Of a stretch of DNA of 64,000 bases, positions 44,391 to 54,368 are shown in pieces. The position numbers and the translations under genes are program-made. Numbering within the stretch: position 1 is the stretch's first letter; every line of letters begins with the position of its first letter. Source of the DNA: Thalassospira sp. HF15 (lineage in GTDB: Bacteria > Pseudomonadota > Alphaproteobacteria > Rhodospirillales > Thalassospiraceae); assembly GCF_011806525.1 (NCBI RefSeq), contig NZ_JAAVKI010000001.1, positions 558,001-622,000 on the forward strand. The letters are read 5' to 3'. The notes below the pieces were generated by a model, which saw only the letters and a list, made by a program, of their open reading frames with translations, was not told the DNA's origin and did not search any database.

Positions 44391-45257
44391 ATGAAACAGG
44401 GAAACGCTCTTCCAACTATCTCTCAGGATGGTCTGACGGTATACCTTCAACGTATACGCCGATACCCGATGCTTACCCCGGAACAGGAAACAACCTATGC
44501 CTACAACTTCCGGGACAAGGATTGCGACAAATCCGCTGAAAAACTGATTACCAGCCATTTGCGCCTGGTCGCCAAGATCGCGATGAGCTATCGCGGGTAT
44601 GGCCTACCCATCAATGAACTGATTTCCGAAGGCAATGTTGGCCTGCTGCAGTCGGTCAAACGCTTTGACCCGGACAAGGGCTTCCGCCTTGCGACCTACG
44701 CCATGTGGTGGATCCGTGCGGCCATTCAGGAATATATCCTGCATTCCTGGTCGCTTGTGAAAATGGGCACGACGGCCGCCCAGAAAAAACTCTTCTTCAA
44801 TCTGCGTAAGCTCAAAAGCCAGATGCAGGCAATTGACGAAGGCGATCTGCAACCTGAACAGGTCGAACTGATCGCAACCAAGCTTAATGTATCCGAAGAT
44901 GACGTCATCATGATGAACCGCCGTCTGGCGGGTCCGGATCACTCGCTTAATGCGCCGGTACGCGTTGAAGGCGATGGTGAATGGGTCGACTGGATCGAAA
45001 GCGATGACGAGGATCAGGAAAGCCTCTATGGCAAGCGCGAGGAATTCGTGCAGCGTATGAATATGCTCAAAAGCGCCATGTCGCACCTTAATGATCGTGA
45101 ACGCGACATCCTGACGCAGCGTCGTCTTCTGGAAAGCCCGGTGACGCTAGAAAACCTAAGTGTCGCCTATGGCATCTCGCGCGAACGTATCCGGCAGATC
45201 GAAGTTCGCGCCTTTGAAAAGGTCCGCAAATCAATCCATACGGACCTGCCCCACTAG
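44391..45257 (+). CDS. rpoH: RNA polymerase heat-shock sigma factor RpoH (sigma-32)
   Basis: 288 residues. Region 1.2 at YLQRIRRYPMLTPEQE, region 2 RLVAKIAMSYRGYGLPINELISEGNVGLLQ and FRLATYAMWWIRAAIQEYIL, the RpoH box (QKKLFFNLRKL) that distinguishes sigma-32 from other group-3 sigmas, and region 4 with ISRERIRQIEVRAFEKVR. It directs the heat-shock regulon. The ATG at 44391 has an ideal GGAGG 5 bases ahead; the longer frame from 44358 would start inside the leader hairpin. It has its own promoter and terminator. Confidence 0.97.
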   Translation: MKQGNALPTISQDGLTVYLQRIRRYPMLTPEQETTYAYNFRDKDCDKSAEKLITSHLRLVAKIAMSYRGYGLPINELISEGNVGLLQSVKRFDPDKGFRLATYAMWWIRAAIQEYILHSWSLVKMGTTAAQKKLFFNLRKLKSQMQAIDEGDLQPEQVELIATKLNVSEDDVIMMNRRLAGPDHSLNAPVRVEGDGEWVDWIESDDEDQESLYGKREEFVQRMNMLKSAMSHLNDRERDILTQRRLLESPVTLENLSVAYGISRERIRQIEVRAFEKVRKSIHTDLPH

Positions 45258-45291
45258 GATACTGGGCATCTTCTCCCCTCTGAAATGACCT

Positions 45292-45320
45292 GCGGCGGAC
45301 AATGTCCGCCGCTTTCTTTT
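45292..45320 (+). terminator. Intrinsic terminator of rpoH
   Basis: GCGGCGGAC / GTCCGCCGC, a 9-bp GC-rich stem with an AAT loop, followed by TTTCTTTT. It lies 35 bases after the rpoH stop. Confidence 0.9.
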
Positions 45321-45349
45321 GTGGGGAATGAAGCTATGAGGCTGTCCGG

Positions 45350-45832
45350 TCAATTTCCGGATCGATCCACTTCCTTGATCAGGCTGTCGCCCCAGGTTTT
45401 GATCAATCCACGCTGCTTTTTGCGCAACTCGCTGACACGACGCTGCGCAGAAAGGTTCAAAACGTTCGCGACTATTGGCGGCATCGCAAGATAAAGCAAC
45501 CAGCCAAGACCTGCGGCACCATACATGATCGACAGTGCGAGTGGCTGAAACACCGCCTGGGTTGCGCCGCCAACGGTTTGTGCCGGCTGCATCCAGACTT
45601 CAAGGATGTATGGCGCAACACCGGAAAAATTAAGGCCGAAAACACACCGGGCCATCGTCCTGCCCGGACTGCGGTCAAAGATGAAGGCCACAAGGGATGG
45701 CAACAAGCCAACCGTCAGCGTAATGAAGGTCGGCAGGGCCACCATGAACAGCAAAACAGCAGATGCAACAACCGACAAGCCGGAAAATGCGCTGCGTCCG
45801 CCCTTGGAGCCTGAACCTTTACCCTTTGCCAT
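45350..45832 (-). CDS. Small membrane protein paired with the pseudokinase, unknown function
   Basis: 160 residues. A basic, Gly/Ser-rich start (MAKGKGSGSKGGRSAF) precedes about three hydrophobic helices (VVASAVLLFMVALPTFITLTVGLLPSLVAF; then SIMYGAAGLGWLLYLAMPPIV), and a basic C-terminal tail (QRRVSELRKKQRGLIK). No enzyme motif seen. It follows the kinase-like gene by 9 bases, so they are one transcript, and both products are membrane-bound, which suggests a complex. Confidence 0.7.
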   Translation of the reverse strand: MAKGKGSGSKGGRSAFSGLSVVASAVLLFMVALPTFITLTVGLLPSLVAFIFDRSPGRTMARCVFGLNFSGVAPYILEVWMQPAQTVGGATQAVFQPLALSIMYGAAGLGWLLYLAMPPIVANVLNLSAQRRVSELRKKQRGLIKTWGDSLIKEVDRSGN

Positions 45833-45841
45833 GTCTTTCCC

Positions 45842-47977
45842 TTAAAAGATGTGCATCAAGAACAGTGCTGAAACTGTCAGCAATGCAATCATGGTTGACG
45901 CAAATGCAGCCGCCTGCTGGCCGACTTTTTCAGCCAGTTCCATACGCGCGGGACCGGAGGATTCCAGATCAAACACTTCGCTTTCGGCTTCTGAATATTC
46001 CGCCACCGCCTCAACAAATTCGGACTGGTCCTTGCGACGTTCCTGTTCGTCATTGATCAGGTTGTAAAGCTCGACCAGATTGCCGCGCTTGGCCAGTTTT
46101 GGAATTTCTGTTTCTACACGCTCACGACGTGCTTTGCTGTGGAACACCTTGATCGCGGGCTCCATCAAACGCGCCACCCAGTGTGACAGGTTTTGCAGAT
46201 TGTCCGGACCATGACGCCACTGGACGATCGCCAGCATGCTGATGATTGCGCGGCTGTATTCCACCTCGTCAGACGGGTTTTGCATGGCCATCAACTGGCC
46301 TTCAACGTCATCTTCAAGACGCGTCGCGATAAATGCGGCAATGTGCCGGTCCACAGGCCAGCTTTCTTCAGATGCTGTTTCGGCTGCCTTTTCAAGAGCC
46401 GGCAGAAGATCGGCGATGTCGACCACAAACTCTTCTTCGACCATCGGACTTAAACAATGCTGGTTGCGCACTGTCGCATAGAGGCAACGTTCGTAGCCAT
46501 AACCGGCACTTTGTTGCTGAATATAGTAGCGAAGGTTTTTGTAAAGCTGCTGCTGTTTCTGGACATCCGGGCGATAGCCTTCCTGACGGCCAAACCAGAA
46601 GGACGGAATATCGCGGACAATCACATCAGCAAAACGTTGCGGGCCCCGACCATGTTGCACATCGTAGGACAACATAAACCCAAGCCCGTCGATCATTGCC
46701 GAGAACCCTTTGAACCGGACGGGTCCGGACGGGTCCAAAATCAGGATCGAACGCGCCACCAGCACATCCTCGGCCGAGCGTTTGTCAGTGCCAGCCCATT
46801 GCAACTGGCGCATGGCATCTGAAAGCGCCTTTGCCCGTTCATTATCGCCCAAACCACGCCGCAGCCAGATTTCAACCGTGCCATCACGCAAAGGGCCAAG
46901 CGCCGTTACCCAGTTCTTGGAAATCCCTTGCGCCAATGATCGCACGGTATAGTAATCCCGACCGGCAAGGTTCTGGGACCGGGCAGCCCGTTTTTCCGTA
47001 TTGGCCTGAACGGGCTTCGTTCTGCGACCATCCAGCCAGGCATTCAGTTCGGAAAAGCCCCAGCGTTCTTCCGGATCATCACACAAAAGTCCACGCACGG
47101 GTTCAATCAGGACAAGCGGCAGCTTTTCCTGTGAGGCAATTGCCTGAAACGATCCCTTGGAGAGTTTGAGCTCCATGATTTCCTGATCATTGAGCTTCTT
47201 GAGCGGTTGACGCCCGATGCCGAGTTCGGCCAGCGTCATGCCAAGCGCGTAAAAGTCATCGGTAACGTTGCCAGATCCGCGACCGGCAGGCTCGGCGCTC
47301 ATTCTGGCCGTGGTTTCATAGACCGGAGGTTGGTCATAGCCCGGCGGGCCGCTGGCACAGTCGCCAAGAACGATCTTTTCACGCATTGGGTCGGCAAAAA
47401 ACAGGTTGTCAGCACGAATATTTCGATGCGCCAGCCCTTTTTCACTAAATGCCTGCATGACATTCATCAACGGCTCGACGACAACCGTCGCGATATCGTG
47501 CTCGTCAATGGGGAGTTTCTTGCTTTCCTTGGCGATAACTTTACCGCCGGATGGCTTTTCATAGAACAGCACCATTGTCTTGCGCCCAATGGGCGGCCAA
47601 TAGGCTATTTCGTAATCAAGCAGATCAATCTGCCCGGCCATATGCATGCCGGCAAGAAACGTCAGGTGGTCATGGCGCGTAGGCAAAACCGGGTCGGTGA
47701 CCAGTGCAAAGGCACTGCCCTCGTCACGGCGCAGATTATCCGCAGAATAGGCCTTGCAATGGCCCATGTCGAATTCCGGCATCCGCAAATCCAGAAAGAC
47801 ACGGAAGTTGCCGATCTCGACACTTTTGCCGCCAGCATTAACCGCGACGTCATCACTATCAGGGGTTTCTACAGGTTCTTCAGGCGCAGGTGCGCCGCCA
47901 CCCGGTGCATCCATCACCGGCTCGGTCGCAGCACCGTTCGAAACGTCCTGTTCCTGATCTTCTGCTTGCTCTGCCAT
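45842..47977 (-). CDS. Tail-anchored protein kinase-like protein with degenerate catalytic loop (pseudokinase)
   Basis: 711 residues. An acidic, Pro-rich start (about 1-50), a kinase-like domain (about 60-320), a second kinase-like or all-alpha half (about 340-650) and a single C-terminal helix (about 690-709, ASTMIALLTVSALFLM) at the very end. The catalytic loop reads GLAHRNIRADNLFF: the HRD Asp is Asn186 while the downstream Asn191 is kept. The metal-binding DFG is replaced by DCA (206-208). No glycine-rich P loop is recognisable. DDFYALGMTLAEL (subdomain IX) is well kept. It probably signals by binding rather than by phosphotransfer. The tail anchor exposes the domain to the cytosol. Confidence 0.75.
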   Translation of the reverse strand: MAEQAEDQEQDVSNGAATEPVMDAPGGGAPAPEEPVETPDSDDVAVNAGGKSVEIGNFRVFLDLRMPEFDMGHCKAYSADNLRRDEGSAFALVTDPVLPTRHDHLTFLAGMHMAGQIDLLDYEIAYWPPIGRKTMVLFYEKPSGGKVIAKESKKLPIDEHDIATVVVEPLMNVMQAFSEKGLAHRNIRADNLFFADPMREKIVLGDCASGPPGYDQPPVYETTARMSAEPAGRGSGNVTDDFYALGMTLAELGIGRQPLKKLNDQEIMELKLSKGSFQAIASQEKLPLVLIEPVRGLLCDDPEERWGFSELNAWLDGRRTKPVQANTEKRAARSQNLAGRDYYTVRSLAQGISKNWVTALGPLRDGTVEIWLRRGLGDNERAKALSDAMRQLQWAGTDKRSAEDVLVARSILILDPSGPVRFKGFSAMIDGLGFMLSYDVQHGRGPQRFADVIVRDIPSFWFGRQEGYRPDVQKQQQLYKNLRYYIQQQSAGYGYERCLYATVRNQHCLSPMVEEEFVVDIADLLPALEKAAETASEESWPVDRHIAAFIATRLEDDVEGQLMAMQNPSDEVEYSRAIISMLAIVQWRHGPDNLQNLSHWVARLMEPAIKVFHSKARRERVETEIPKLAKRGNLVELYNLINDEQERRKDQSEFVEAVAEYSEAESEVFDLESSGPARMELAEKVGQQAAAFASTMIALLTVSALFLMHIF

Positions 47978-48170
47978 GATCCCGATATTCTTTATACGTT
48001 ATCATTCCCTGAGTGACGCGCAGCCCACTGACTGACAGTCCTCCTGACCTATCTACCAGAACGCTATCCTCAAAAGGTTGATAAAACGATACTTGTGATC
48101 CCCCTTACGGGCAAGCTGTTATCCGCTGTGCCTGTCAGTGAATGGCCAACAAGCCATTCTGGCACAAACA

Positions 48171-48202
48171 AAAAAGCCACCAGTACGTAACTGGTGGCTT
48201 TT
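48171..48202 (-). terminator. Terminator of purA
   Basis: AAAAGCCACCAG / CTGGTGGCTTTT with a 7-base loop, running into Ts on the minus strand. It is 22 bases behind the purA stop. Confidence 0.9.
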
Positions 48203-48223
48203 GAAATCGGGAATATTCGGCAA

Positions 48224-49519
48224 TCAGCCGCTAAACGGGTCATGCACCAGAATGGTGTCATCACGTTCCGGGCTGGTCGACAGCAACGCAACCGGTGCTT
48301 CAATCAGTTCTTCGATCCGGCGGACATACTTAATTGCAGAGGCAGGCAAATCAGCCCAGCTACGCGCGCCCATGGTCGTTTCGGACCAGCCATCAATGGT
48401 CTCGTAAACCGGCTTGGCTTTTGCCTGCAGGCGCTGGTTGGCCGGCAAGTGGTCGTAGATCTTACCATCAATGTCATAACCGGTGCAGATCTTGATTTTG
48501 TCAAAGCCATCAAGAACATCAAGCTTGGTCAGAGCAATACCGGTAATACCGTTTACCTTGACCGACTGACGGACAAGCGCCGCATCGAACCAGCCACAAC
48601 GGCGCTTGCGCCCGGTCACCACGCCGAATTCATGACCACGTTCACCAAGACGGGTGCCATCTTCGTCAAACAGCTCGGACGGGAACGGACCTTCGCCAAC
48701 ACGTGTGGTGTAGGCTTTGGTAATGCCAAGAACATAACCAACACCTGACGGCCCCATGCCGGAACCCGCAGCCGCCTGACCTGATACGGTATTCGACGAG
48801 GTCACAAACGGATATGTCCCATGATCAACGTCAAGCATCGTGCCCTGCGCGCCTTCGAACAGAATGCGCTTGCCGGCTTCCTTGAACTGGTTCAGTGACT
48901 TCCAGACGGTGTCGGAGAACGGCAGAATTTTGGGTGCAATTTCCTTGAGCTGATCAAGCAGTTCTGCGCCATCTACTTCCGGCTGACCAAGACCACGCAG
49001 AAGCGCGTTATGGTGGGTCAGAAGGTTTTCCACTTTTGCTTCGAGCAAATCAACGTCAGCCAGATCGCCAACACGGATAGCACGACGGCCAACCCGGTCT
49101 TCATACGCCGGGCCAATGCCACGACCGGTGGTGCCGATCTTGTTGTCACCAGATGCGGCAGCTTCGCGCGCACGGTCAAGGTTGCCATGCAGCGGCAGAA
49201 TCAGGCAGGCATTTTCCGCCAGACGCAGGTTTTCCGGGGTGATATCGACGCCCTGCTCTTTCAGGCGGTCGATTTCGGCCAGAAGCGCCCACGGGTCAAC
49301 GACAACGCCGTTGCCAATCACGGACAGCTTTTTCTCACGCACGATGCCCGATGGCAGCAAGCTGAGTTTGTAAGTCTTTCCGTCGATCACCAAAGTATGA
49401 CCGGCGTTGTGACCACCCTGGAAACGCACAACAACGTCTGCCCGTTCGGACAGCCAGTCGACGATCTTGCCTTTACCTTCGTCCCCCCACTGGGAACCGA
49501 TCACGGCAACATTGGTCAT
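48224..49519 (-). CDS. purA: Adenylosuccinate synthetase
   Basis: 431 residues, complete. [18 protein letters not shown] (GTP-binding start), [40 protein letters not shown] and [12 protein letters not shown] are family signatures. It makes adenylosuccinate from IMP and aspartate, the first committed step to AMP. It follows hisZ by 35 bases, probably in one transcript. The hisZ-purA order is frequent in alphaproteobacteria. Confidence 0.98.
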   Translation of the reverse strand: MTNVAVIGSQWGDEGKGKIVDWLSERADVVVRFQGGHNAGHTLVIDGKTYKLSLLPSGIVREKKLSVIGNGVVVDPWALLAEIDRLKEQGVDITPENLRLAENACLILPLHGNLDRAREAAASGDNKIGTTGRGIGPAYEDRVGRRAIRVGDLADVDLLEAKVENLLTHHNALLRGLGQPEVDGAELLDQLKEIAPKILPFSDTVWKSLNQFKEAGKRILFEGAQGTMLDVDHGTYPFVTSSNTVSGQAAAGSGMGPSGVGYVLGITKAYTTRVGEGPFPSELFDEDGTRLGERGHEFGVVTGRKRRCGWFDAALVRQSVKVNGITGIALTKLDVLDGFDKIKICTGYDIDGKIYDHLPANQRLQAKAKPVYETIDGWSETTMGARSWADLPASAIKYVRRIEELIEAPVALLSTSPERDDTILVHDPFSG

Positions 49520-49554
49520 CGCAAAACTCCTTGCGCGATAAAAAGTTCGTTCGA

Positions 49555-50721
49555 TTAGGCGTTCAGCGGCACAACCTGTCCGCCAATATAAATATGATTG
49601 CAGCCCATGCCTTGCGCCTCGATGCGCGCAGCGGCTTCTGTTTTGGCTTCGGCCGCACCTTCAAGTGCGGCGACCGTATAGTGGCCTTCGGTACGCAGTT
49701 TACGCGCTTCACGCTGCGGCGTGCCAAGTGGCAAATAAACCCGATCAACAGGCTCCGCATCCGGAAGACCGCGCAGAATGCTGTCCATATAAAGCGACAT
49801 GCCCGTTGCTGCCTCGCCTGATGCACCACCAGCGCGATAACGACCCCCACGGCCGATCTCGCCGCGGACATTGCGCGCAAACAAGGTAAAGCTGACACCG
49901 GTCTGATACCGGAAACCGGCCATCTCGACCGGATCAACGGTAAGGGAAGCATCCAGGCCCGATGCCAGAACCCGTTCTGCGACATCAATCAGACGATACA
50001 GTTCTTCTGATGCACCAAGCGGCAGTTCAAGCTTCTTGAGTTTCGGCAAAGCTGAATGCGCCGGGCCTGCGGCCTCAAGCAGTGCCACCAGAACACCGGT
50101 CACCTTGCCATCTGCAGCACGCAGTGCCGCAACATCGCGACGCTCAAGCGCCTCGGTAAGTGCTTCGCGCTCATCACGTGACACGCCAAACGCATCAAAC
50201 AGACGTACAGGCAAAGTCGGCAAATTGAGGTCGACCGACACATCTGCCAGACCGATGCTATCAAGGGCTTCAAGAGCAAGAAGAACGATTTCAGTATCGG
50301 CTGCGGCACTTGAAACACCGATCAGTTCTGCACCAACCTGTGCGAACTGGCGTTCCGGACGCAGATGCGATCCTTTGATCCGAAGCACGTCCCCCGAATA
50401 GGAAAGGCGTAACGGACGCGGAGCATCAACCAAGCGGGTCGCGGCGATACGACCAACCTGCGGGGTCATATCCGAACGCAGCCCCATCATGCGGCGCGAT
50501 TCCGGATCCATCAGGCGAAATGTCTGGGTGGCCAGTTCAGGTGCCGCACCTTCAAGCAGGCTTTCTTCAAACTCGACCAACGGCGTTTTTACGCGGTCAT
50601 AGCCTGCATGCGCCAGACTGGCCATCAGCTTTTCACGGATTTCAGCTTCCCGTGCGGCGGTTCCTGGCAGGACATCCTGCAGGCCGGCGGGCAAAAGAGC
50701 TTTCCTGGCGAGTTCGGTCAT
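49555..50721 (-). CDS. hisZ: ATP phosphoribosyltransferase regulatory subunit HisZ
   Basis: 388 residues from ATG 50721. A class II aminoacyl-tRNA-synthetase-like fold related to His[16 protein letters not shown] at the start, [30 protein letters not shown] (motif 2), and a C-terminal [10 protein letters not shown]. HisZ binds short-form HisG and makes it catalytically active in the first step of histidine synthesis, so a short hisG must lie elsewhere. A TTG at 50757 opens a longer frame but offers no better ribosome-binding site. It is upstream of purA. Confidence 0.93.
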   Translation of the reverse strand: MTELARKALLPAGLQDVLPGTAAREAEIREKLMASLAHAGYDRVKTPLVEFEESLLEGAAPELATQTFRLMDPESRRMMGLRSDMTPQVGRIAATRLVDAPRPLRLSYSGDVLRIKGSHLRPERQFAQVGAELIGVSSAAADTEIVLLALEALDSIGLADVSVDLNLPTLPVRLFDAFGVSRDEREALTEALERRDVAALRAADGKVTGVLVALLEAAGPAHSALPKLKKLELPLGASEELYRLIDVAERVLASGLDASLTVDPVEMAGFRYQTGVSFTLFARNVRGEIGRGGRYRAGGASGEAATGMSLYMDSILRGLPDAEPVDRVYLPLGTPQREARKLRTEGHYTVAALEGAAEAKTEAAARIEAQGMGCNHIYIGGQVVPLNA

Positions 50722-50877
50722 TATGTATGCTTTCCCGGACGAGGCGCGCAAATTCAAATTGATAATATCCCGAGCAACGCTCAGGGCTCACTATCCGGTA
50801 GCGGTTACTACCGCGTTGTGCCGGACAGGGCAACGGGGAAAACCCCTGTAACGCAAATAATACGTACGAATTATTTT
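50722..50877 (-). promoter_or_regulatory. Structured untranslated region between serC and hisZ
   Basis: 156 bases with at least four hairpins in transcription order: AAATAAT / ATTATTT (50876-50855, loop 8), CAGGGGTTTTCCCC-type stem (about 50848-50833), CCGG with inner GCGGT-AGTA-ACCGC (about 50823-50793), and CCC-T-GAGC-GTT-GCTC-GGG (about 50787-50770). None is followed by a good T run. It may serve as the serC 3' end, the hisZ leader, or both. Confidence 0.45.
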
Positions 50878-52059
50878 CTATCCAGCTTCGAATTCGTCTT
50901 TCACCACCGAATACGCCCAATCGAGCCACGGCAGCAACGCCTTGATATCGTTGGGCTCAACGGTAGCCCCACCCCAGATACGAAGCCCTGCAGGTGCATC
51001 ACGATATCCATTAATATCAAGTGCAACATTTTCTGCTTCAAGCAGCTGCGAAATCTTCTTGGGTAGCGCTGCCTGCTGATCGGACGACAAAGCAAGTGCC
51101 CAGGGATCGACAATTTTGATGCACATCGACGTATTTGATGCCGTCACAGGGTCCTCGGCAAGGTCAGCCGCCCAGTCACTGTCGGCAAGCCACGCATCAA
51201 GATGCGCACGGCTTTGACGCGTCCGTTTCAGAAGGCCCTCCAGCCCGCCAATATCCCCGGCCCATTTCAAGGTATCAATGGCATCTTCAACCACCAGCAT
51301 CGAAGGGGTATTGATGGTTTCACCACGGAAAACACCGTCAATAAGCTTACCGCCCTTGGTCATGCGGAAGATTTTTGGCAAAGGCCAGGCTGGGGTATAG
51401 CTTTCAAGCCGTTCAACGGCGCGCGGGCTCAGGATAATAACCCCGTGGCCGCCCTCGCCGCCCAGAACCTTCTGCCAGCTATAGGTGACAACATCGAGCT
51501 TGTCCCATGGCAACTCCATGGCAAAGATGGCCGAGGTTGCATCGCAAATGGTCAAACCTTTGCGGTCATCGGCAATCCAGTCACCATTGGGTACGCGCAC
51601 ACCGGCCGTCGTGCCATTCCAGGTAAAGACAACGTCGCGGTCAAAATCGACAGCTGCCAGATCAGGCAATTTACCGTAGTCGGCATCAAGGGTTCGAACA
51701 TCATCAAGTTTGAGTTGCTTGATAACATCGGTGACCCAGGTAGAACCAAAGCTTTCCCACGCCAGCATATCAACACCGCGCGCCCCCAACATCGACCAAA
51801 GCGCCATTTCAACGGCACCGGTATCGGACGCCGGAACCACACCCAACAGATAATCTTCTGGCAGGTTGAGGATGGCGCGCGAACGATCAATCACCTCTTC
51901 AAGGCGCTGCTTGCCAAGTTTGGAGCGATGAGAACGACCAAGAACTTCCGTTTGCAATGCTTCTGCGGACCAACCCGGGCGTTTTTTGCACGGGCCCGAC
52001 GAGAAATTCGGGCTGGTCGGACGAAGGGTTGGCTTTGCAAGCGCGGCAGTCTGGGCCAT
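50878..52059 (-). CDS. serC: Phosphoserine aminotransferase
   Basis: 393 residues, class-V PLP aminotransferase of the alphaproteobacterial/archaeal SerC subtype. It opens with [13 protein letters not shown], has [33 protein letters not shown] and the PLP lysine in [15 protein letters not shown]. It makes phosphoserine from phosphohydroxypyruvate and glutamate, also acting in pyridoxine synthesis. In related genomes serA commonly follows serC; here the next gene is hisZ after a structured 156-base gap. Confidence 0.95.
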   Translation of the reverse strand: MAQTAALAKPTLRPTSPNFSSGPCKKRPGWSAEALQTEVLGRSHRSKLGKQRLEEVIDRSRAILNLPEDYLLGVVPASDTGAVEMALWSMLGARGVDMLAWESFGSTWVTDVIKQLKLDDVRTLDADYGKLPDLAAVDFDRDVVFTWNGTTAGVRVPNGDWIADDRKGLTICDATSAIFAMELPWDKLDVVTYSWQKVLGGEGGHGVIILSPRAVERLESYTPAWPLPKIFRMTKGGKLIDGVFRGETINTPSMLVVEDAIDTLKWAGDIGGLEGLLKRTRQSRAHLDAWLADSDWAADLAEDPVTASNTSMCIKIVDPWALALSSDQQAALPKKISQLLEAENVALDINGYRDAPAGLRIWGGATVEPNDIKALLPWLDWAYSVVKDEFEAG

Positions 52060-52234
52060 CTGTAAGTTCCTGAGAAAGAAGAATAACCGATAAAGATCAC
52101 GTCACATCAATTGAGGCCCCTGATCCTATTGCCCAAAAGGCAAAAGTCAAACGCCTTCCACACAGAGATGACAGCCATTTTTGCATGGCTAAACGCGACC
52201 GCCGAACGAATGAAACTTGGCAGGATTACTGTGC

Positions 52235-54100
52235 TTAGAACGGGATATCGTAATACCACGGTGCAAACAGGCTGAACGCGATCCAAAGAACTATAATCAG
52301 CGGGCTTCCGGCCTTCAGGAAGTCGATAAAGCGATAGTGCCCCGGCCCCATGACAAGAAGGTTGGTTTGATACCCGACCGGTGACGCAAACGAACAGTTT
52401 GCCGCCATGACCACCGCAATCGCGAACACATGCGGCGGCACACCAAGTTGCTGGGCCATGCCAATCCCGATAGGTGTAAACAGAACCGCACAGGCATTGT
52501 TCGACAGAACGTTGGTGAAGCCGGCAACAATCAGGAAAAACAGCGACAGAATAACCGGCGCAGGTGCGCCGCTGGTTGCCGCCAGCAACTGATCGGCAAC
52601 AAATTCTGCGCCGCCCGTCAATTGCAACGCATTGCCAAGGGCGAGTGCGGCTGCAACAAGCAGAACAATCTTTCGATCAATCGCACGCGAGGCCTGACGC
52701 AAGTTAAGCGCACCCGATGCGATCATCAGCCCGGCACCGATAAAGCTTGAGACCATGATCGGCACAATCCCGGTTGCGGCAAGCGCAATCACCCCAAGGA
52801 AAATCGCGGCAGCCCGGCGGGCATGGAACGGGCGCGGCAAGGTCCGCGTCGACCATTCCAGTAAAACGACATCACGAATGGTGCGAAGTGCTTCGACATC
52901 TTCTGATCGCCCTTGCACCAACAAGACATCCCCTGCCTCAAGCCGGATTTCGGTCATCTGGCTGCGGATCATGCGCGAACGCCGCTGAATGCCGAGCACA
53001 AGGCACTTGTATTGATAGCGGAAACCGATCTGCTCAAGGTTAAAGCCAATCAGGCGTGAGCCCGGTGGCAACATCACCTCTGCAAGAAGCTGGGTTGATT
53101 TCTGTGGACCGTCTTCATTCTCAACTGCGGCAGCATCGGAATGCAGCAAGCCGGGATCTTTTTGCAGGGCTTCGGTCAGCGCCTTACGCGTGGCAGCAAC
53201 GACCAGAACGTCTCCCGCCTGAATTTCCATATCATCTTCGAACGGCGGCAATTCGGCATGTTCGCGCCGAACAATCATCTGAACGGTGATATTGGGTAGG
53301 TTCTTGAAAAACCCGGCAACTGGTTTTGTGCCAATCATGTTGGCGGACGGTCCAACCGTGATCTGGGCGATGAATTGTTTGCCGCTGTTGTCGGGATTGG
53401 CAAGCTTGCTGCGCATGGAGGCCAACGCCGGCAGCAGGCGCGGTGCAATCAACAGGACATAGACAAACCCGGTCAGGGCCAGCACGCTGCCAATCGTCGT
53501 GAATTCAAAGAACTCAAGTCCTGGCATCCCCAGTTCGATCAACGAGCTCGATACCAGTAGGTTGGTCGAAGAACCGATCAGGGTTGTCATGCCACCGAGG
53601 ATCGCCGCATAGGAAAGCGGGATCATCAGGGCTGATGGTGAACGTTCAATACGCTCGGCAAGTGCCTGAATAATAGGGATAAAGATAACAACGACCGGCG
53701 TATTGTTCAGAAACGCCGACATGACCATCACGACGAAAAGACCAATGAAAATCGCAACAGAGGCGTTCTTGCCGCCGTGTTCGGTAATCAAGCCGGCGAT
53801 GTAACTGACCCCGCCGGTCAGAACCATCCCTTGCCCCACGACCAGCAACGACAGCACCGTCAGCAAGGCCGGGTTGGCAAACCCCGACATGACAGTTGCC
53901 GGCCCCATCAGGTTGTCACCATCGGCATCAAGTAACGGGAAAAATTCAAAGAAAAGCAAAAGCGTTGCGATAAGCGCAATACTGGTCAGTTCGAGCGAAA
54001 TACGCTCCAACCCATACAGAACAAGCGATCCGGCAACGAGTGCGAGGACCACCCACATCTGCATCGGCGTTGCAGAACTGGCAACAACACTTTCGAGCAC
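52235..54100 (-). CDS. SLC13-family permease with two RCK_C (TrkA-C) domains
   Basis: 621 residues. Two bundles of membrane helices (about 15-215 and 430-620) surround a cytosolic centre with two TrkA-C/RCK_C domains (about 245-320 and 335-415, VQMIVRREHAELPPFEDD and FRYQYKCLVLGIQRRS). Substrate-site motifs SAFLNNTPVVVIFIP, GSSTNLLVSSSLIELG and NVLSNNACAVLFTPIG follow the SNT signature of SLC13/DASS transporters. It probably moves sulfate, a dicarboxylate or another anion with sodium. It is flanked by 175 and 268 bases without genes and looks monocistronic. Confidence 0.88.
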   Translation of the reverse strand: MLESVVASSATPMQMWVVLALVAGSLVLYGLERISLELTSIALIATLLLFFEFFPLLDADGDNLMGPATVMSGFANPALLTVLSLLVVGQGMVLTGGVSYIAGLITEHGGKNASVAIFIGLFVVMVMSAFLNNTPVVVIFIPIIQALAERIERSPSALMIPLSYAAILGGMTTLIGSSTNLLVSSSLIELGMPGLEFFEFTTIGSVLALTGFVYVLLIAPRLLPALASMRSKLANPDNSGKQFIAQITVGPSANMIGTKPVAGFFKNLPNITVQMIVRREHAELPPFEDDMEIQAGDVLVVAATRKALTEALQKDPGLLHSDAAAVENEDGPQKSTQLLAEVMLPPGSRLIGFNLEQIGFRYQYKCLVLGIQRRSRMIRSQMTEIRLEAGDVLLVQGRSEDVEALRTIRDVVLLEWSTRTLPRPFHARRAAAIFLGVIALAATGIVPIMVSSFIGAGLMIASGALNLRQASRAIDRKIVLLVAAALALGNALQLTGGAEFVADQLLAATSGAPAPVILSLFFLIVAGFTNVLSNNACAVLFTPIGIGMAQQLGVPPHVFAIAVVMAANCSFASPVGYQTNLLVMGPGHYRFIDFLKAGSPLIIVLWIAFSLFAPWYYDIPF

Positions 54101-54301
54101 GATAAACTTTCCCCTGTAAAGTCTGCATTCTTGCGGTTATCGCGCACCTTTAAGCTGGCGAGATCTGCCCACAATCGTTTCATTTTGTCTTTTACTTAGA
54201 CGAAAGCCCCATGGCGCGGTCAATAAAAAAACAAAGCAAATCAGATTGAATGCGAATTATTGGGTAGAAGTTCCACTGGCATAAAGCATGTGCAAGCGCA
54301 C

Positions 54302-54335
54302 AAAAAATGGCGGGCAAATATCTCATTGCACGCCA
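54302..54335 (-). terminator. Terminator of the PLP-enzyme/PhzF operon
   Basis: On the minus strand TGGCGTGC pairs with GCCCGCCA (one mismatch) around a 12-base loop and runs into six Ts. It lies 34 bases behind the PhzF-like gene. Confidence 0.75.
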
Positions 54336-54368
54336 CTTTCAATTCGTTCCATAGAACTGCCAAGCACC

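Noticed and set aside
51202..52065. 287-codon plus-strand ORF opposite serC
   Set aside because: Shadow frame; serC is unmistakable and well spaced.
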